DNA of 38,922 bases from Yinghuangia soli (GTDB lineage Bacteria > Actinomycetota > Actinomycetes > Streptomycetales > Streptomycetaceae), in NCBI RefSeq assembly GCF_021502675.1, contig NZ_JAKFHA010000039.1, positions 1-38,922 on the forward strand. The letters are read 5' to 3'. How positions within the stretch are numbered: the first letter of the stretch is position 1; the number at the start of each line of letters is the position of its first letter. The notes below the pieces were generated by a model, which made no database searches, had not been told where the DNA came from, and saw only the letters and a program-made list of their open reading frames with translations. The position numbers and the translations under genes are program-made. Of this stretch, positions 8,238 to 22,820 are shown in pieces.

Positions 8238-9182
8238 TCAGGCGGCGCGATCGCGGGTGTCCTCGGCGGCCCGTAGTTCGGCTCTGATCCGGGCCATGAG
8301 GGTGTCCGGGTACGAGGTGATCTCGCCCGGACCGCATTCCAGGACCCGCCAGCCGACGCCGCCGATACTGCGGTGGCGCAGCCGGATCGCCGGGAGCGCG
8401 GCCGGGGCCGCCCCGGTCGACAGCGGGGTCCGGTCCAGGTCGACGGCCAGTCGCACCAGCGGCCAGGCCAGCGTGAACCGGTGCAGGACCCGGCCGAAGG
8501 CCGACACCACTTGCCAGCCGGGTTCCGGCGCCGGGATGCGGGCCATGTGCAGGGCGAGCCGCAGCCGGGTCTCCTCCGTGCTTGCGCTGCGGCCGTCGGC
8601 GAGCCGGGCCACGTCGGCCAGTTGCCGGACCCCTGCGTACCCGTGGAACCGGGCGACGGTGTCCTCCAATTGCCGTTTCGAGAACTGCCGGCTGTGCAGG
8701 AAGGCGTCTGCGACGGCGACCGCGGGACCGAGGTCCCAGGTACGGCCCAGGTCGGCCGCGGTGCGCAACGGGGTCGTGGCCTGCAGGCCCGCCACGCGGG
8801 TCGTCTCTCCTTTCTCGAAGGTCCAGCTGCGGCCCAGCACCCCGGACCGGCGCGGCGGGGTCGCGGAGCCCGGGACCGCCGCCTCCACCGGCAGCGGGCG
8901 GCCCCGGCGGTCGTGGGTCCCGGCCGCCCCGATGCCCCATATCCAGGCGGCAGTACGGCCGCAGATCACCGCGTCCGGAGCCATGAGGGCGAAGGCGCGG
9001 GCCCGCAGTGTGGGGGAGTCGGGCACGTGGCTGCCGACGTACGCGCCGCGCAGCACCATGCGGGTGTCGCCGTCGCGCAGCCAGCGGCGCAGTGCGGCGC
9101 GGCCGATGCCGTGGGCGGCTGCGCCGGCGACGGTGAAGGGGGAGGACAGGAACGCCGTGAGGCGTGCTTCGTCGGCGGACAT
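8238..9182 (-). CDS. AbiEi/DUF559-like protein, orphan antitoxin-like
   Basis: 314 residues. The N-terminus (FTVAGAAAHGIGRAALRRWLRDG, then MVLRGAYVGSH) looks like the winged-helix domain of AbiEi-type type IV antitoxins. The middle (ICGRTAAWIWGIG, and TTPLRTAADLGR) fits the same actinobacterial family. The C-terminal part (RLAVDLDRTPL, later RVLECGPGEI) faintly recalls the Vsr/DUF559 nuclease fold, but I do not see a convincing catalytic set. No AbiEii nucleotidyltransferase partner is nearby, so a toxin-antitoxin role is unproven. ATG 9182 is chosen from the domain start. An alternative ATG at 9254 would overlap the upstream stop codon but crosses a long hairpin. Confidence 0.7.
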   Translation of the reverse strand: MSADEARLTAFLSSPFTVAGAAAHGIGRAALRRWLRDGDTRMVLRGAYVGSHVPDSPTLRARAFALMAPDAVICGRTAAWIWGIGAAGTHDRRGRPLPVEAAVPGSATPPRRSGVLGRSWTFEKGETTRVAGLQATTPLRTAADLGRTWDLGPAVAVADAFLHSRQFSKRQLEDTVARFHGYAGVRQLADVARLADGRSASTEETRLRLALHMARIPAPEPGWQVVSAFGRVLHRFTLAWPLVRLAVDLDRTPLSTGAAPAALPAIRLRHRSIGGVGWRVLECGPGEITSYPDTLMARIRAELRAAEDTRDRAA

Positions 9183-9197
9183 GGGCTCACTGTGGCT

Positions 9198-9233
9198 CCC
9201 TGTGGACGGCGGCGCGCTCCGCCGTCCACAGGG
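9198..9233. promoter_or_regulatory. 15-bp perfect inverted repeat before the AbiEi-like gene
   Basis: CCCTGTGGACGGCGG and CCGCCGTCCACAGGG are exact complements with a six-base loop. It lies 20 bp after the stop of the peptidoglycan-binding-like gene and 15 bp before the AbiEi-like ATG, with the candidate ribosome-binding site GGGAG touching its edge. It may be the terminator of the upstream gene, an operator, or a hairpin limiting translation. Confidence 0.6.
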
Positions 9234-9253
9234 GCGCCGCGGCGGTCCGCTCA

Positions 9254-9838
9254 TCACACCGGAGGGACGCCGGGATCAAGGGGTGCCACCAAGACCTCGG
9301 AGGCGGGCTTGGCGGGCTTCGTCGGCTTCGGCTTGGGCTTGGCCGGCTTCGTCGGCTTGGCGGGCTTGTTCGGCTTGGTGGGCTTGGCCGTGGGGGTGGT
9401 CGGCTTGGGCTTGGCGGGTGAACGCGGCTTCCCGCAGCCCTTCTTGGCCCGGTAGAGCACCTTCCAGGTCGCCTCGTCGGTGTAGCCGCTCTCCTTGACC
9501 TTGTTGCACTGCTGCACCCACAGCACGGCCTTGGTGGTCTCCGGTCCGAAGATGCCGGAGACGTCGAACTTCGTGGGGTACCCGGACCGGGTGTTGATCA
9601 GGCACTGGGCCTGGGCGACCGCATCGCCTTCGGAACTCTCGCCCAGCTCCGGGCGGTTGTCCTGGGAGACGTAGTTGCAGCGCGGGGCGGCGACCGCGCT
9701 CGGGGCGACGACGCCGGCCGCGGCCGCCACCGCGCCGGAGAGCAGGAGCACGGCGGCGCGGTTGCGGCCGGCGGTGCGGGTGCGCCGGGCGCTGCGCGGC
9801 GTGCGGGGCGCGTCGGCGACGCGGGAGACGGTACGCAT
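9254..9838 (-). CDS. Secreted peptidoglycan-binding-like protein with Lys/Pro tail
   Basis: 194 residues. A long signal peptide carries an Arg-rich n-region, a hydrophobic core (AAVLLLSGAVAAAAGVV) and a likely AVA-AP cleavage. The folded part (GDAVAQAQCLINTRSG through TDEATWKVLYRAKKGC) resembles a PG_binding_1 module and has four cysteines that could pair outside the cell. About 45 C-terminal residues consist of repeated PAKPTKP-type units, a basic tail able to bind anionic wall polymers. The ATG at 9838 has GGAGGAG six bases upstream, so the longer frame to 10078 is rejected. It probably contributes to the cell wall, but no enzyme activity is visible. Confidence 0.82.
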   Translation of the reverse strand: MRTVSRVADAPRTPRSARRTRTAGRNRAAVLLLSGAVAAAAGVVAPSAVAAPRCNYVSQDNRPELGESSEGDAVAQAQCLINTRSGYPTKFDVSGIFGPETTKAVLWVQQCNKVKESGYTDEATWKVLYRAKKGCGKPRSPAKPKPTTPTAKPTKPNKPAKPTKPAKPKPKPTKPAKPASEVLVAPLDPGVPPV

Positions 9839-10294
9839 GGCTCCTCCTGAGGACCGGTACCCGAGGCGTTTCCTCGAGGACACGGACGACGCTACGGAGC
9901 CCCGAAGCCCGGACCGAGAAGGCTGATCTTCATACCGGCGAGACTGAAATGCCGGGAAAGCAGGGCGAGTTCCCGCCACGATCGACAGACGACCGACCAG
10001 ACCCGCCGAGCAAGGCCGAGGCCGCCCGCCGACGAGCACGCACACCAGGTCGCCGACGCGCCGACCGCCCCACCTCACCGTGCAAGATCACGAGAGGGAA
10101 GCGAAGAGCACGCAATGGCAACGAAGTCGCACGCCCTGCGGCCCCTCGGCGAGCGCTGCGGCCGGCCGCCGCAGCGGCAACAGGAACCCCAGCCGGGGCC
10201 GTCCTCGTCGTCACGGTCGGCTCGCGTGCTCGCCGACAACGCTCAGCACCGGGATCGTCGTGGCCTCGCAGGCAGGTTCCGTTGCCGACCGCGG
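9839..10294. other. 456-bp gap without a recognised gene
   Basis: This separates osaC (ending at 10295, minus strand) from the secreted protein gene (starting at 9838, minus strand). The right part must hold osaC termination and the left part the promoter of the secreted protein. I see no strong hairpin, no convincing -35/-10 pair and no supported small ORF here. Confidence 0.5.
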
Positions 10295-12859
10295 TCAGTG
10301 CTCGTGGTCGGCGACCACGCGCAGGACCAGGATTGCCATGTCGTCTCGGGCCGGTTCCGCCGCGAAGGTCTCGACGGCGCGGTGGACTCGGGCGGCGACT
10401 GCGCCCGCGGTCATGCCCGTGCAGCCGCCGAGGACGCGGGCCAGGCCGTCGTCGCCCAGCATGCGGCTGCCCTCGCGGCGTTCGGTGACGCCGTCGGTGA
10501 CGCAGAGCAGGACGTCGCCCGGGTCGAGGTCCACCGTCTCGGCGACCAGGTCGACTTCGTCGAGGACGCCGAGCAGCGGCTGCGGGTTGGCGACCTGCTC
10601 GACCGAGCCGTCCGGCCGCAGCCGAAGCGGCAGCGGGTGGCCGGCGGAGACCAGGTTCAGCCGTACGCCGCCCTCCTCGCGGGGCGTCATGTGGCCGTGC
10701 AGCAGCGTCAGGAACCGGCTGCGCGGGCCTTCGTCGAGGATGGCGGTGTTGAGGCGCTGCAGGACCGCCGGGACCGGCATGCCCTCGCGGGCCAGCAGCC
10801 GCAGGGCCTGGCGGGCCAGCCCGGTGACCGCGGCGGCCTCGGGGCCGGTGCCGCAGACGTCGCCGATCGCGAAGCCCCACAGGTCGGGGCCGATGGTGAA
10901 CAGGTCGTAGAAGTCGCCGCCGACCTCGTTGCTCTCGCCGGACGCCTGGTAGACGACCTCGATGTCCATGCCCGGCACGCGCGGCAGTTCGGGCGGGAGG
11001 AGGCTGCGCTGCAGGGCCTGGCTGGTGGCGCTGCGCTCCGAGTAGAGGCGGGCGTTGTCCATCGCCAGGGCGGCGCGCCGCGAGAGGTCTTCGGCGAGTT
11101 CGAGGGTCTCGCGCCGGAAGCGCTCGCCGGCCGCGTTGCCGAGTGTGAGCATGCCGATCCCGCGGCCGCGGGCGACCAGCGGCAGCGAGACGACCTCGCC
11201 GGTCACGAGGTCTTCGTGCTGCGCGGCGGCCTCCGCGCCGAGGCGGCGCAGCCCGGGCCAGGCGCGGGCGCCCGGCGTCGGGTGGGCGCGCGGCGGCTCG
11301 GCCTGGTCGAGGAGTTCGCGGAGGTCGTCGATGCGCGTCTCGTCGGTGTGCCAGACGCAGCCGAGGGAGGGGTCGTGGCCTTCGCCGATGGTGTGCACCG
11401 CGCACCAGGTGGCCAGCCGCGGGACGACGATCTGCGCGACCATGGCGAGCGTCATCTCGGGGTCGAGCGTGCCGGCCAGCAGGTCGGACGCCTCGGCGAG
11501 GAAGGACAGCGAGCCGCGGCGCACGCGTTCGAGCTCGGAGAGCCGGGCGCTTTCCACGGACAGCGAGATGCGGTCGGCGGCGCGCTGCAGGCGCGCGGCG
11601 GCGTCGTTGTCGAAGTGCGCGGCCGTCTCGGACGCGACGCCGATGGTGCCGGTCAGCCGCCCCTCGACCTTGAGCGGCGCGGTGACCGCCGAGCGCATGC
11701 CGCTGTCCGCGAGCAGCGGTACAGCGTCGTGGACGGCCTCGGCGTCCTCGTGCACGGCCGGCATGCGGGCGGTGCCGAAGCGCCCCGCGGACGTCTCGAC
11801 CGGGACGCGGGCGAAGCGCTGCTGCGCGGTGCCCAGGCCCGTGGTGGCCCGGACCTCCATCTCGCTCTCGTCGTCGGTGGCGATGAGCACGAACGCCGCA
11901 TCGCCGTCCAGGAGGTCGCGGCCGCGCTCGATGGCGCGCTGCAGGAGCTCGTCCAGCCCGGTCCGGTTGGGGCCCTCCAGGCCGTCCCATTCCGTGTCGG
12001 TCGGCGGCGGTACGGGGGTGCGCCCGGCGGCCGCCGCGGCGCGGGTCTCCAGGACGGCCCGGGCCCGGGCCGGCACCGCGAGCAGCACCAGCTGGGGGTT
12101 GTCGGACACGTCGCGCAGCCGCACGTGCGAGGCGAAGACGCGTACCGGCCGGCCTTCCGCGTGCTTGATGTCGTACATGCCCTGCCAGCGCGACAGCTCC
12201 AGCATGGCCGCGAAGGGCAGGTCGCCGTCGTTGATCTCCGGCGTGTGCGGCCAGTCGACCAGCTCGGACAGCCGCATGCCGACGGCCTCCTGGGCGGGCC
12301 GCCCGAAGAGGTCCGCCGCGTCGACGTTCCAGTGCGTGACCCGCTGGTACGCGTCCGCGTGCACCACGGCCACCCGCACCGGGGTGTCCGCGCCGGGCAG
12401 GACGTGGGTGGGCAGCGTGGGCCCGGCCAGGCTGGTCGCCGCCGTGCCGCCGTCCGGCAGGTCGAGCCGGAACCAGACCTGCTTGATGCTCTTGGTGTAC
12501 TCCACGCCCCACGCGGACGCGATGGAGGCGGACAGGAAGAGTCCGCGGCCGCTCTCGTCGTCCGCATCGAAGGCGGCCACCGGGGCCGGGAGTTCCAGGG
12601 TCGGGTAGCGGTCCACGACCTCGATCTGCACGGCACCGTCGTAGCGGACGCAGGAGACTTCGGTCGCGGTCCCGGCATGCACGATGGCATTGGTCACAAG
12701 CTCGCTGACCAGCAGCACGGCGTCGTCGACGACGCCCGCTGCGTCCCATTCGGTCAGGGTCTGGCGCACGAAGGATCGCGCGGCGGCCACCGATCGGCCC
12801 TCAGGGGCGAACGTGGCGCTCACTCTCGCGGTGACGACCATCTCGGTTTCCGGATCCAT
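10295..12859 (-). CDS. osaC: OsaC-like multidomain SigB regulator (RsbW-like kinase, PAS, GAF, PP2C)
   Basis: 854 residues. Residues 10-133 form an RsbW-type HATPase ([20 protein letters not shown]), as in anti-sigma kinases. A PAS domain follows at about 145-260, then two GAF-like sensor regions (about 280-440 and 450-605). A PP2C/SpoIIE phosphatase follows at 619-850 with its acidic residues in [21 protein letters not shown] and RDDMAIL. In S. coelicolor, from memory, the divergent gene beside osaAB encodes OsaC, which returns SigB activity to baseline after osmotic stress; domain order and position match. One protein therefore carries both anti-sigma kinase and phosphatase modules. ATG 12859 has GGAG upstream; the longer frame runs across the divergent promoter region. 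Confidence 0.9.
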   Translation of the reverse strand: MDPETEMVVTARVSATFAPEGRSVAAARSFVRQTLTEWDAAGVVDDAVLLVSELVTNAIVHAGTATEVSCVRYDGAVQIEVVDRYPTLELPAPVAAFDADDESGRGLFLSASIASAWGVEYTKSIKQVWFRLDLPDGGTAATSLAGPTLPTHVLPGADTPVRVAVVHADAYQRVTHWNVDAADLFGRPAQEAVGMRLSELVDWPHTPEINDGDLPFAAMLELSRWQGMYDIKHAEGRPVRVFASHVRLRDVSDNPQLVLLAVPARARAVLETRAAAAAGRTPVPPPTDTEWDGLEGPNRTGLDELLQRAIERGRDLLDGDAAFVLIATDDESEMEVRATTGLGTAQQRFARVPVETSAGRFGTARMPAVHEDAEAVHDAVPLLADSGMRSAVTAPLKVEGRLTGTIGVASETAAHFDNDAAARLQRAADRISLSVESARLSELERVRRGSLSFLAEASDLLAGTLDPEMTLAMVAQIVVPRLATWCAVHTIGEGHDPSLGCVWHTDETRIDDLRELLDQAEPPRAHPTPGARAWPGLRRLGAEAAAQHEDLVTGEVVSLPLVARGRGIGMLTLGNAAGERFRRETLELAEDLSRRAALAMDNARLYSERSATSQALQRSLLPPELPRVPGMDIEVVYQASGESNEVGGDFYDLFTIGPDLWGFAIGDVCGTGPEAAAVTGLARQALRLLAREGMPVPAVLQRLNTAILDEGPRSRFLTLLHGHMTPREEGGVRLNLVSAGHPLPLRLRPDGSVEQVANPQPLLGVLDEVDLVAETVDLDPGDVLLCVTDGVTERREGSRMLGDDGLARVLGGCTGMTAGAVAARVHRAVETFAAEPARDDMAILVLRVVADHEH

Positions 12860-13155
12860 ACACTCCGCATCCTGCGATCTGCGGTGGTTGCGGTGGCGCG
12901 ACCTCGCGGCTTCCTGGTCTGTGCGGTGGCGCGAGGCGCTCCCCGCGGCAGCTCCGCACACTACCGCTTCCCCGCGACACGGGCGCAGGTCCTTGACGAA
13001 CATTGACCCCTGTGCAATGGGGCCCGGACCTGCGGAGTCGGCCGTGTACACCCCGCAAGGATGCAAGACTGCCGGTATCAGCGGCGCCCGCCCACCCGGA
13101 GCCCCAGGGAGCCGGCAGGCCGGCGGGCGCCGGGGCCGGGTGGAGGAATTTCGAG
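12860..13155. promoter_or_regulatory. Divergent osaC/osaA promoter region
   Basis: These 296 bp separate the start codons of osaC (minus) and osaA (plus) and must drive both. TTGACG at 12993-12998 and TTGACC at 13003-13008 are -35-like on the plus strand, but neither has a good -10 at 17 bp. I could not find a clear SigB-type promoter by eye. Short inverted segments are present but none is outstanding. Confidence 0.45.
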
Positions 13156-18975
<5,820 letters not shown>

Positions 18976-19200
18976 GGCGGCGTAAGGTAATTGGAGGTGT
19001 CCGGCATGTCCGGGTCGGTGGCGAAAGATGCGCGGATGCGGCCACCGGCCCGGCCTGCCCGGGAACCCCGGGACTGTCGGAAGCGTTGAATCCGTGGGAG
19101 GGTTCAGCGGGGCCGACCGACACCGTACGTGGGTTTTCGGTTACGCCGTGCGGTCGTCGCTTCCGGAACCGCCTGCCTCGGTCCGGCCGGGAGCACTACC

Positions 19201-19257
19201 ATGACCGGGACGACCACAGACCCCGACCACTATGTGTACGAAGCGGCAGAGCACTGA
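19201..19257 (+). CDS. Possible 18-residue ORF between osaA and osaB
   Basis: The 349-bp gap between osaA and osaB contains an ATG ORF encoding MTGTTTDPDHYVYEAAEH, preceded eight bases upstream by GGGAG. It ends 67 bp before osaB. It has no recognisable family and could be chance, a leader peptide, or the start of the osaB transcript. The rest of the gap (18976-19200) has a short CCCGGG-based hairpin but no clear promoter or other gene. Confidence 0.35.
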   Translation: MTGTTTDPDHYVYEAAEH

Positions 19258-19324
19258 GCCAGCAACGAGCGGAGCCGACCGGGACGCGGGCCTGCCCGGG
19301 TCGCCGGATCGAAGAGGGTGGGCC

Positions 19325-20041
19325 ATGACGGAGAAGGCCAAGATCCTCCTGGTCGATGACCGTCAGGAGAACCTGCTCGCACTCGAGGCGATCCTGTCCG
19401 CGCTCGACCAGACCCTGGTCCGGGCGCATTCGGGCGAGGAAGCACTCAAGGCGCTCCTGACCGACGAATTCGCGGTCATCCTGCTGGACGTGCAGATGCC
19501 CGGGATGGACGGATTCGAGACAGCCGCGCACATCAAGCGGCGCGAGAAGACCCGGGACATCCCGATCATCTTCCTGACCGCGATCAACCACGGCCCGCAC
19601 CACACCTTCCGCGGCTACGCGGCCGGTGCGGTCGACTACATCTCGAAGCCGTTCGACCCGTGGGTGCTGCGCGCCAAGGTCGCGGTGTTCGTCGACCTGT
19701 ACAAGAAGAACTGCCAGCTCCGCGAGCAGGCCGCGCTGCTGCGCGGCCGCCTGGAGGCGGTGCCCGGCGAGGCCCGCTCCGGCGACCTGCTGGGCGAGCT
19801 CTTCACCCGGCTGGCCGCGCTCGAGGAGAGCGCGGACGGCATGGCGAAGCAGTTGGAGAACGCCGAGGACCCGGCCCTGTCCGCGTCCGCCAACCAGGTG
19901 CTGACCCGGGTGGCCCGGCTGCGCGCCGCGATGGACGCGCTGGTCCCGGCCCCGGTGGGGAACGGCGGCCCGCCCGCCGAGCCGCGTCCGCCGGCCCCGC
20001 AGGGACCGCCCGCGGCCCGGCGTCCGCCCGACGCCGGCTGA
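19325..20041 (+). CDS. osaB: OsaB-like response regulator
   Basis: 238 residues. The receiver domain (1-125) is canonical: acidic pair Asp11/Asp12, phosphoacceptor Asp55 in LLDVQMPGMDG, Thr85 and Lys108 in SKPFDP. There is no DNA-binding domain. The receiver is followed by a helical, probably coiled-coil segment (about 125-210) and a Pro/Ala-rich tail. In S. coelicolor OsaB is needed for aerial growth at high osmolarity (established knowledge). How it acts without a DNA-binding output is not visible here; a protein-protein output is my inference. The ATG at 19325 has AGAGGG upstream. It is separated from osaA by 349 bp, so it probably has its own promoter. Confidence 0.92.
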   Translation: MTEKAKILLVDDRQENLLALEAILSALDQTLVRAHSGEEALKALLTDEFAVILLDVQMPGMDGFETAAHIKRREKTRDIPIIFLTAINHGPHHTFRGYAAGAVDYISKPFDPWVLRAKVAVFVDLYKKNCQLREQAALLRGRLEAVPGEARSGDLLGELFTRLAALEESADGMAKQLENAEDPALSASANQVLTRVARLRAAMDALVPAPVGNGGPPAEPRPPAPQGPPAARRPPDAG

Positions 20042-20126
20042 GCACGCGCGGTCCGATCGTCACATTTGCAACACGACACACCTCGGTGAGTGCCGTGTGA
20101 CACGTGAGACACGCGGGTCCGGGGGG

Positions 20127-20132
20127 TAGCCT
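20127..20132 (+). promoter_or_regulatory. -10 element of ftsK, leaderless arrangement
   Basis: TAGCCT is followed by seven bases and the ftsK ATG. A -35-like GTGAGA lies exactly 17 bp upstream (20104-20109). No ribosome-binding site is present. Confidence 0.55.
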
Positions 20133-20139
20133 CCCCTTT

Positions 20140-22680
20140 ATGGCCACGCGTACGTCCGGCGGCGGCGCCCGGACCGGCGGCGCCGCGAAGAAGAAGGCCC
20201 CGGCCAAAAAGGCCGCCGCGCCTCCTCCGCCACCGCCCAAGCCCGGGGTCTTCGAGCGCATCGGCGACCTCGTCTTCCGCTTGGTCAAGGGCATCTGGCT
20301 GGGCCTCGCGCACGGTGTCGGCGGCGTGTTCCGCAGCATCGGGCACGGCGCCCGCGGCCTGGACCCCGCACACCGCCGCGACGGCCTGGGCCTGGCGCTC
20401 ATGGGCCTGGCGATCGTGGTCGCGGCCGGTGCGTGGGGCGATGTGGACGGCGCGGTCGGCAAGGCCGTGGTCGCCGTGGTGGCCGGCACCGTGGGGCGCC
20501 TGGACGTCCTGGTGCCGTTCCTGGTCGCGGCCTTCTCGGTGCGCGTCATGCGGCACCCGGACCAGAGCGACGCCACCGGCCGCATTGCGATCGGCTGCAT
20601 CGCGCTGGTGGCCGGCGTGCTCGGCCTCATCCACATCGGCTCCGGCACCCCCCGCCCGGACGACGGCGCGGCCGCGATGCGCGGCGCCGGCGGCCTGATC
20701 GGCTACGTCTTCTCGGTGCCGCTGGTCGAGTCGGTCACGGTCTGGGCGGCCATACCGCTCCTGCTCCTCGTCATCTGCTTCGGCCTCCTGGTGGTGACCG
20801 CGACCCCGGTGGCCGCGGTGCCCGGCCGGCTGCGCACCTACCTGGGCTTCCCGGGCGGCGAGGAGCCGTACCCCGAGTACGACGACTACGACGACCGGGA
20901 CGCGTACGACGACGATTACCGGGAGGACGAGGAGGCTGCCGCCCCGCCGCGCGTCAAGCGCAAGCGCCTGCTCGACGTCGAGCCCGAGGACGCCGAACCT
21001 CCGCAGCGCGCCCGGCCGCGCCGCCGGGGCGGGCGGGGCCAGGGCCCGGACCCCGTCGACGTGGCCGCCGCTGCCGCGGCAGCCCTCGACGCGAACTCCC
21101 CGTCGGTGCCCTCCGCGCGCACCCGCAAGGCCGCCAAGGTCCAGGACGTCACGCGCGAGGCCCCGCTGCACACCCCCGCGCCACCGCGCAGCGAGCAGCT
21201 CAAGCTGTCCGGCGACATCACGTACCACCTGCCGGCCGCCGACCTGCTCAGCAAGGGCGGCCCCGGGAAGGCGCGCAGCAAGGCCAACGACGACGTCGCC
21301 GCCGCGCTGATGCATGTCTTCGAGCAGTTCAACGTCGACGCCCAGGTCACCGGCTTCACGCGCGGCCCGACCGTGACGCGCTACGTCGTCGAACTGGGCC
21401 CGGCGGTCAAGGTCGAGCGCATCACCGCACTGGCGAAGAACATCGCCTATGCGGTGGCCAGCGCCGACGTGCGGATCATCAGCCCGATCCCGGGCAAGTC
21501 CGCGGTCGGCATCGAGATCCCCAACACCGACCGCGAGATGGTCAACCTCGGCGACGTGCTGCGCTCCGACGAGGCGGTCGCCGACCACCACCCGATGCTG
21601 GTCGCGCTGGGCAAGGACGTCGAGGGCGGCTTCGTGGTCGCCAACCTCGCCAAGATGCCGCACGTGCTGGTCGCGGGCGCCACCGGCGCGGGCAAGTCGT
21701 CGTGCATCAACGGCCTGATCACCTCGATCATGATGCGCGCCACCCCGGACGAAGTACGCCTGGTCCTGGTCGACCCCAAGCGCGTCGAGCTGACCGCGTA
21801 CGAAGGCATCCCGCACCTGATCACGCCGATCATCACCAACCCCAAACGGGCCGCCGAAGCGCTGCAGTGGGTCGTGCGCGAGATGGACATGCGCTACGAC
21901 GACCTGGCCAACTTCGGTTTCCGGCACGTCGACGACTTCAACGCCGCGCTGCGCAGCGGCAAGCTGACCACGCCGCCCGGCAGCGAGCGCGAACTGGCGC
22001 CGTACCCCTATCTGCTGGTCATCGTCGACGAGTTGGCCGACCTGATGATGGTGGCCCCGCGCGACGTCGAGGACTCCATCGTCCGCATCACGCAGCTGGC
22101 CCGGGCCGCGGGCATCCACCTGGTGCTGGCCACCCAGCGGCCGAGCGTCGACGTGGTGACCGGCCTGATCAAGGCCAACGTGCCGTCCCGGCTGGCGTTC
22201 GCGACCAGTTCGCTGGCCGACAGCCGCGTCATCCTGGACCAGCCGGGCGCGGAGAAGCTGATCGGCAAGGGCGACGGGCTGTTCCTGCCGATGGGCGCCA
22301 ACAAGCCGGTCCGCATGCAGGGCGCGTTCGTGACCGAGGCCGAGATCGAGGCGGTGGTCCGGCACTGCAAGGAGCAACTGCAGCCGGAGTACCGCGAGGA
22401 CGTGGCCGCCGCGGGCGGGCCGAAGAAGCAGATCGACGAGGAGATCGGCGACGATCTGGACCTGCTGTGCCAGGCCGCCGAGCTGGTGGTGTCCACGCAG
22501 TTCGGCTCGACCTCTATGCTGCAACGCAAGTTGCGGGTCGGGTTCGCCAAGGCGGGCCGGCTGATGGACCTCATGGAGTCCCGGGGCATCGTCGGTCCGA
22601 GTGAAGGCTCCAAGGCCCGCGACGTGCTCATCAAGCCTGATGAACTCGATCAGGTGTTGTCCACGATTCGTGGGGAATGA
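20140..22680 (+). CDS. ftsK: DNA translocase FtsK
   Basis: 846 residues. A Lys/Ala/Pro-rich N-terminus is followed by four membrane segments between about 80 and 227, then an acidic and proline-rich linker (about 235-370). The RecA-like motor has Walker A GATGAGKSS (Lys519) and Walker B LLVIVDELADL. The C-terminal gamma winged helix (DLLCQAAELVVSTQFGSTSMLQRK onward, read in two pieces) recognises KOPS-type sequences. It pumps DNA through closing septa, important in sporulating aerial hyphae. ATG 20140 is chosen because the -10 hexamer spacing fits a leaderless start and the protein begins like other actinobacterial FtsK. A RodZ-like gene follows on the same strand. Confidence 0.96.
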   Translation: MATRTSGGGARTGGAAKKKAPAKKAAAPPPPPPKPGVFERIGDLVFRLVKGIWLGLAHGVGGVFRSIGHGARGLDPAHRRDGLGLALMGLAIVVAAGAWGDVDGAVGKAVVAVVAGTVGRLDVLVPFLVAAFSVRVMRHPDQSDATGRIAIGCIALVAGVLGLIHIGSGTPRPDDGAAAMRGAGGLIGYVFSVPLVESVTVWAAIPLLLLVICFGLLVVTATPVAAVPGRLRTYLGFPGGEEPYPEYDDYDDRDAYDDDYREDEEAAAPPRVKRKRLLDVEPEDAEPPQRARPRRRGGRGQGPDPVDVAAAAAAALDANSPSVPSARTRKAAKVQDVTREAPLHTPAPPRSEQLKLSGDITYHLPAADLLSKGGPGKARSKANDDVAAALMHVFEQFNVDAQVTGFTRGPTVTRYVVELGPAVKVERITALAKNIAYAVASADVRIISPIPGKSAVGIEIPNTDREMVNLGDVLRSDEAVADHHPMLVALGKDVEGGFVVANLAKMPHVLVAGATGAGKSSCINGLITSIMMRATPDEVRLVLVDPKRVELTAYEGIPHLITPIITNPKRAAEALQWVVREMDMRYDDLANFGFRHVDDFNAALRSGKLTTPPGSERELAPYPYLLVIVDELADLMMVAPRDVEDSIVRITQLARAAGIHLVLATQRPSVDVVTGLIKANVPSRLAFATSSLADSRVILDQPGAEKLIGKGDGLFLPMGANKPVRMQGAFVTEAEIEAVVRHCKEQLQPEYREDVAAAGGPKKQIDEEIGDDLDLLCQAAELVVSTQFGSTSMLQRKLRVGFAKAGRLMDLMESRGIVGPSEGSKARDVLIKPDELDQVLSTIRGE

Positions 22681-22775
22681 GCAAAACTAGTTCACTTTTG
22701 ATCACGTCTGTTTCAGCTGGGCTACAAGGCATTTATGGGGCGGCTCGGCCGTGAAACTCCCGTTCTGCCCGGCCC

Positions 22776-22781
22776 TAGACT
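22776..22781 (+). promoter_or_regulatory. -10 candidate for the RodZ-like gene
   Basis: TAGACT lies 39 bp upstream of the GTG start. GTGAAA (22751-22756) could be a -35 with a 19-bp spacer. The gene has an ordinary leader with GGAGG. Confidence 0.4.
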
Positions 22782-22820
22782 GATTTCCGCCGCAGTGGTT
22801 GCACGCTCGGAGGCGCGCTC

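Noticed and set aside
5062-8940. 1292-codon minus-strand open frame opposite dapA and rnj
   Set aside because: It is a GC-frame shadow: arginine/proline/glycine/histidine-rich, no domain, and it covers two certain genes on the other strand.
9675-9926. Plus-strand 83-codon ORF opposite the secreted protein gene
   Set aside because: Antisense shadow of the signal-peptide region; no ribosome-binding site.
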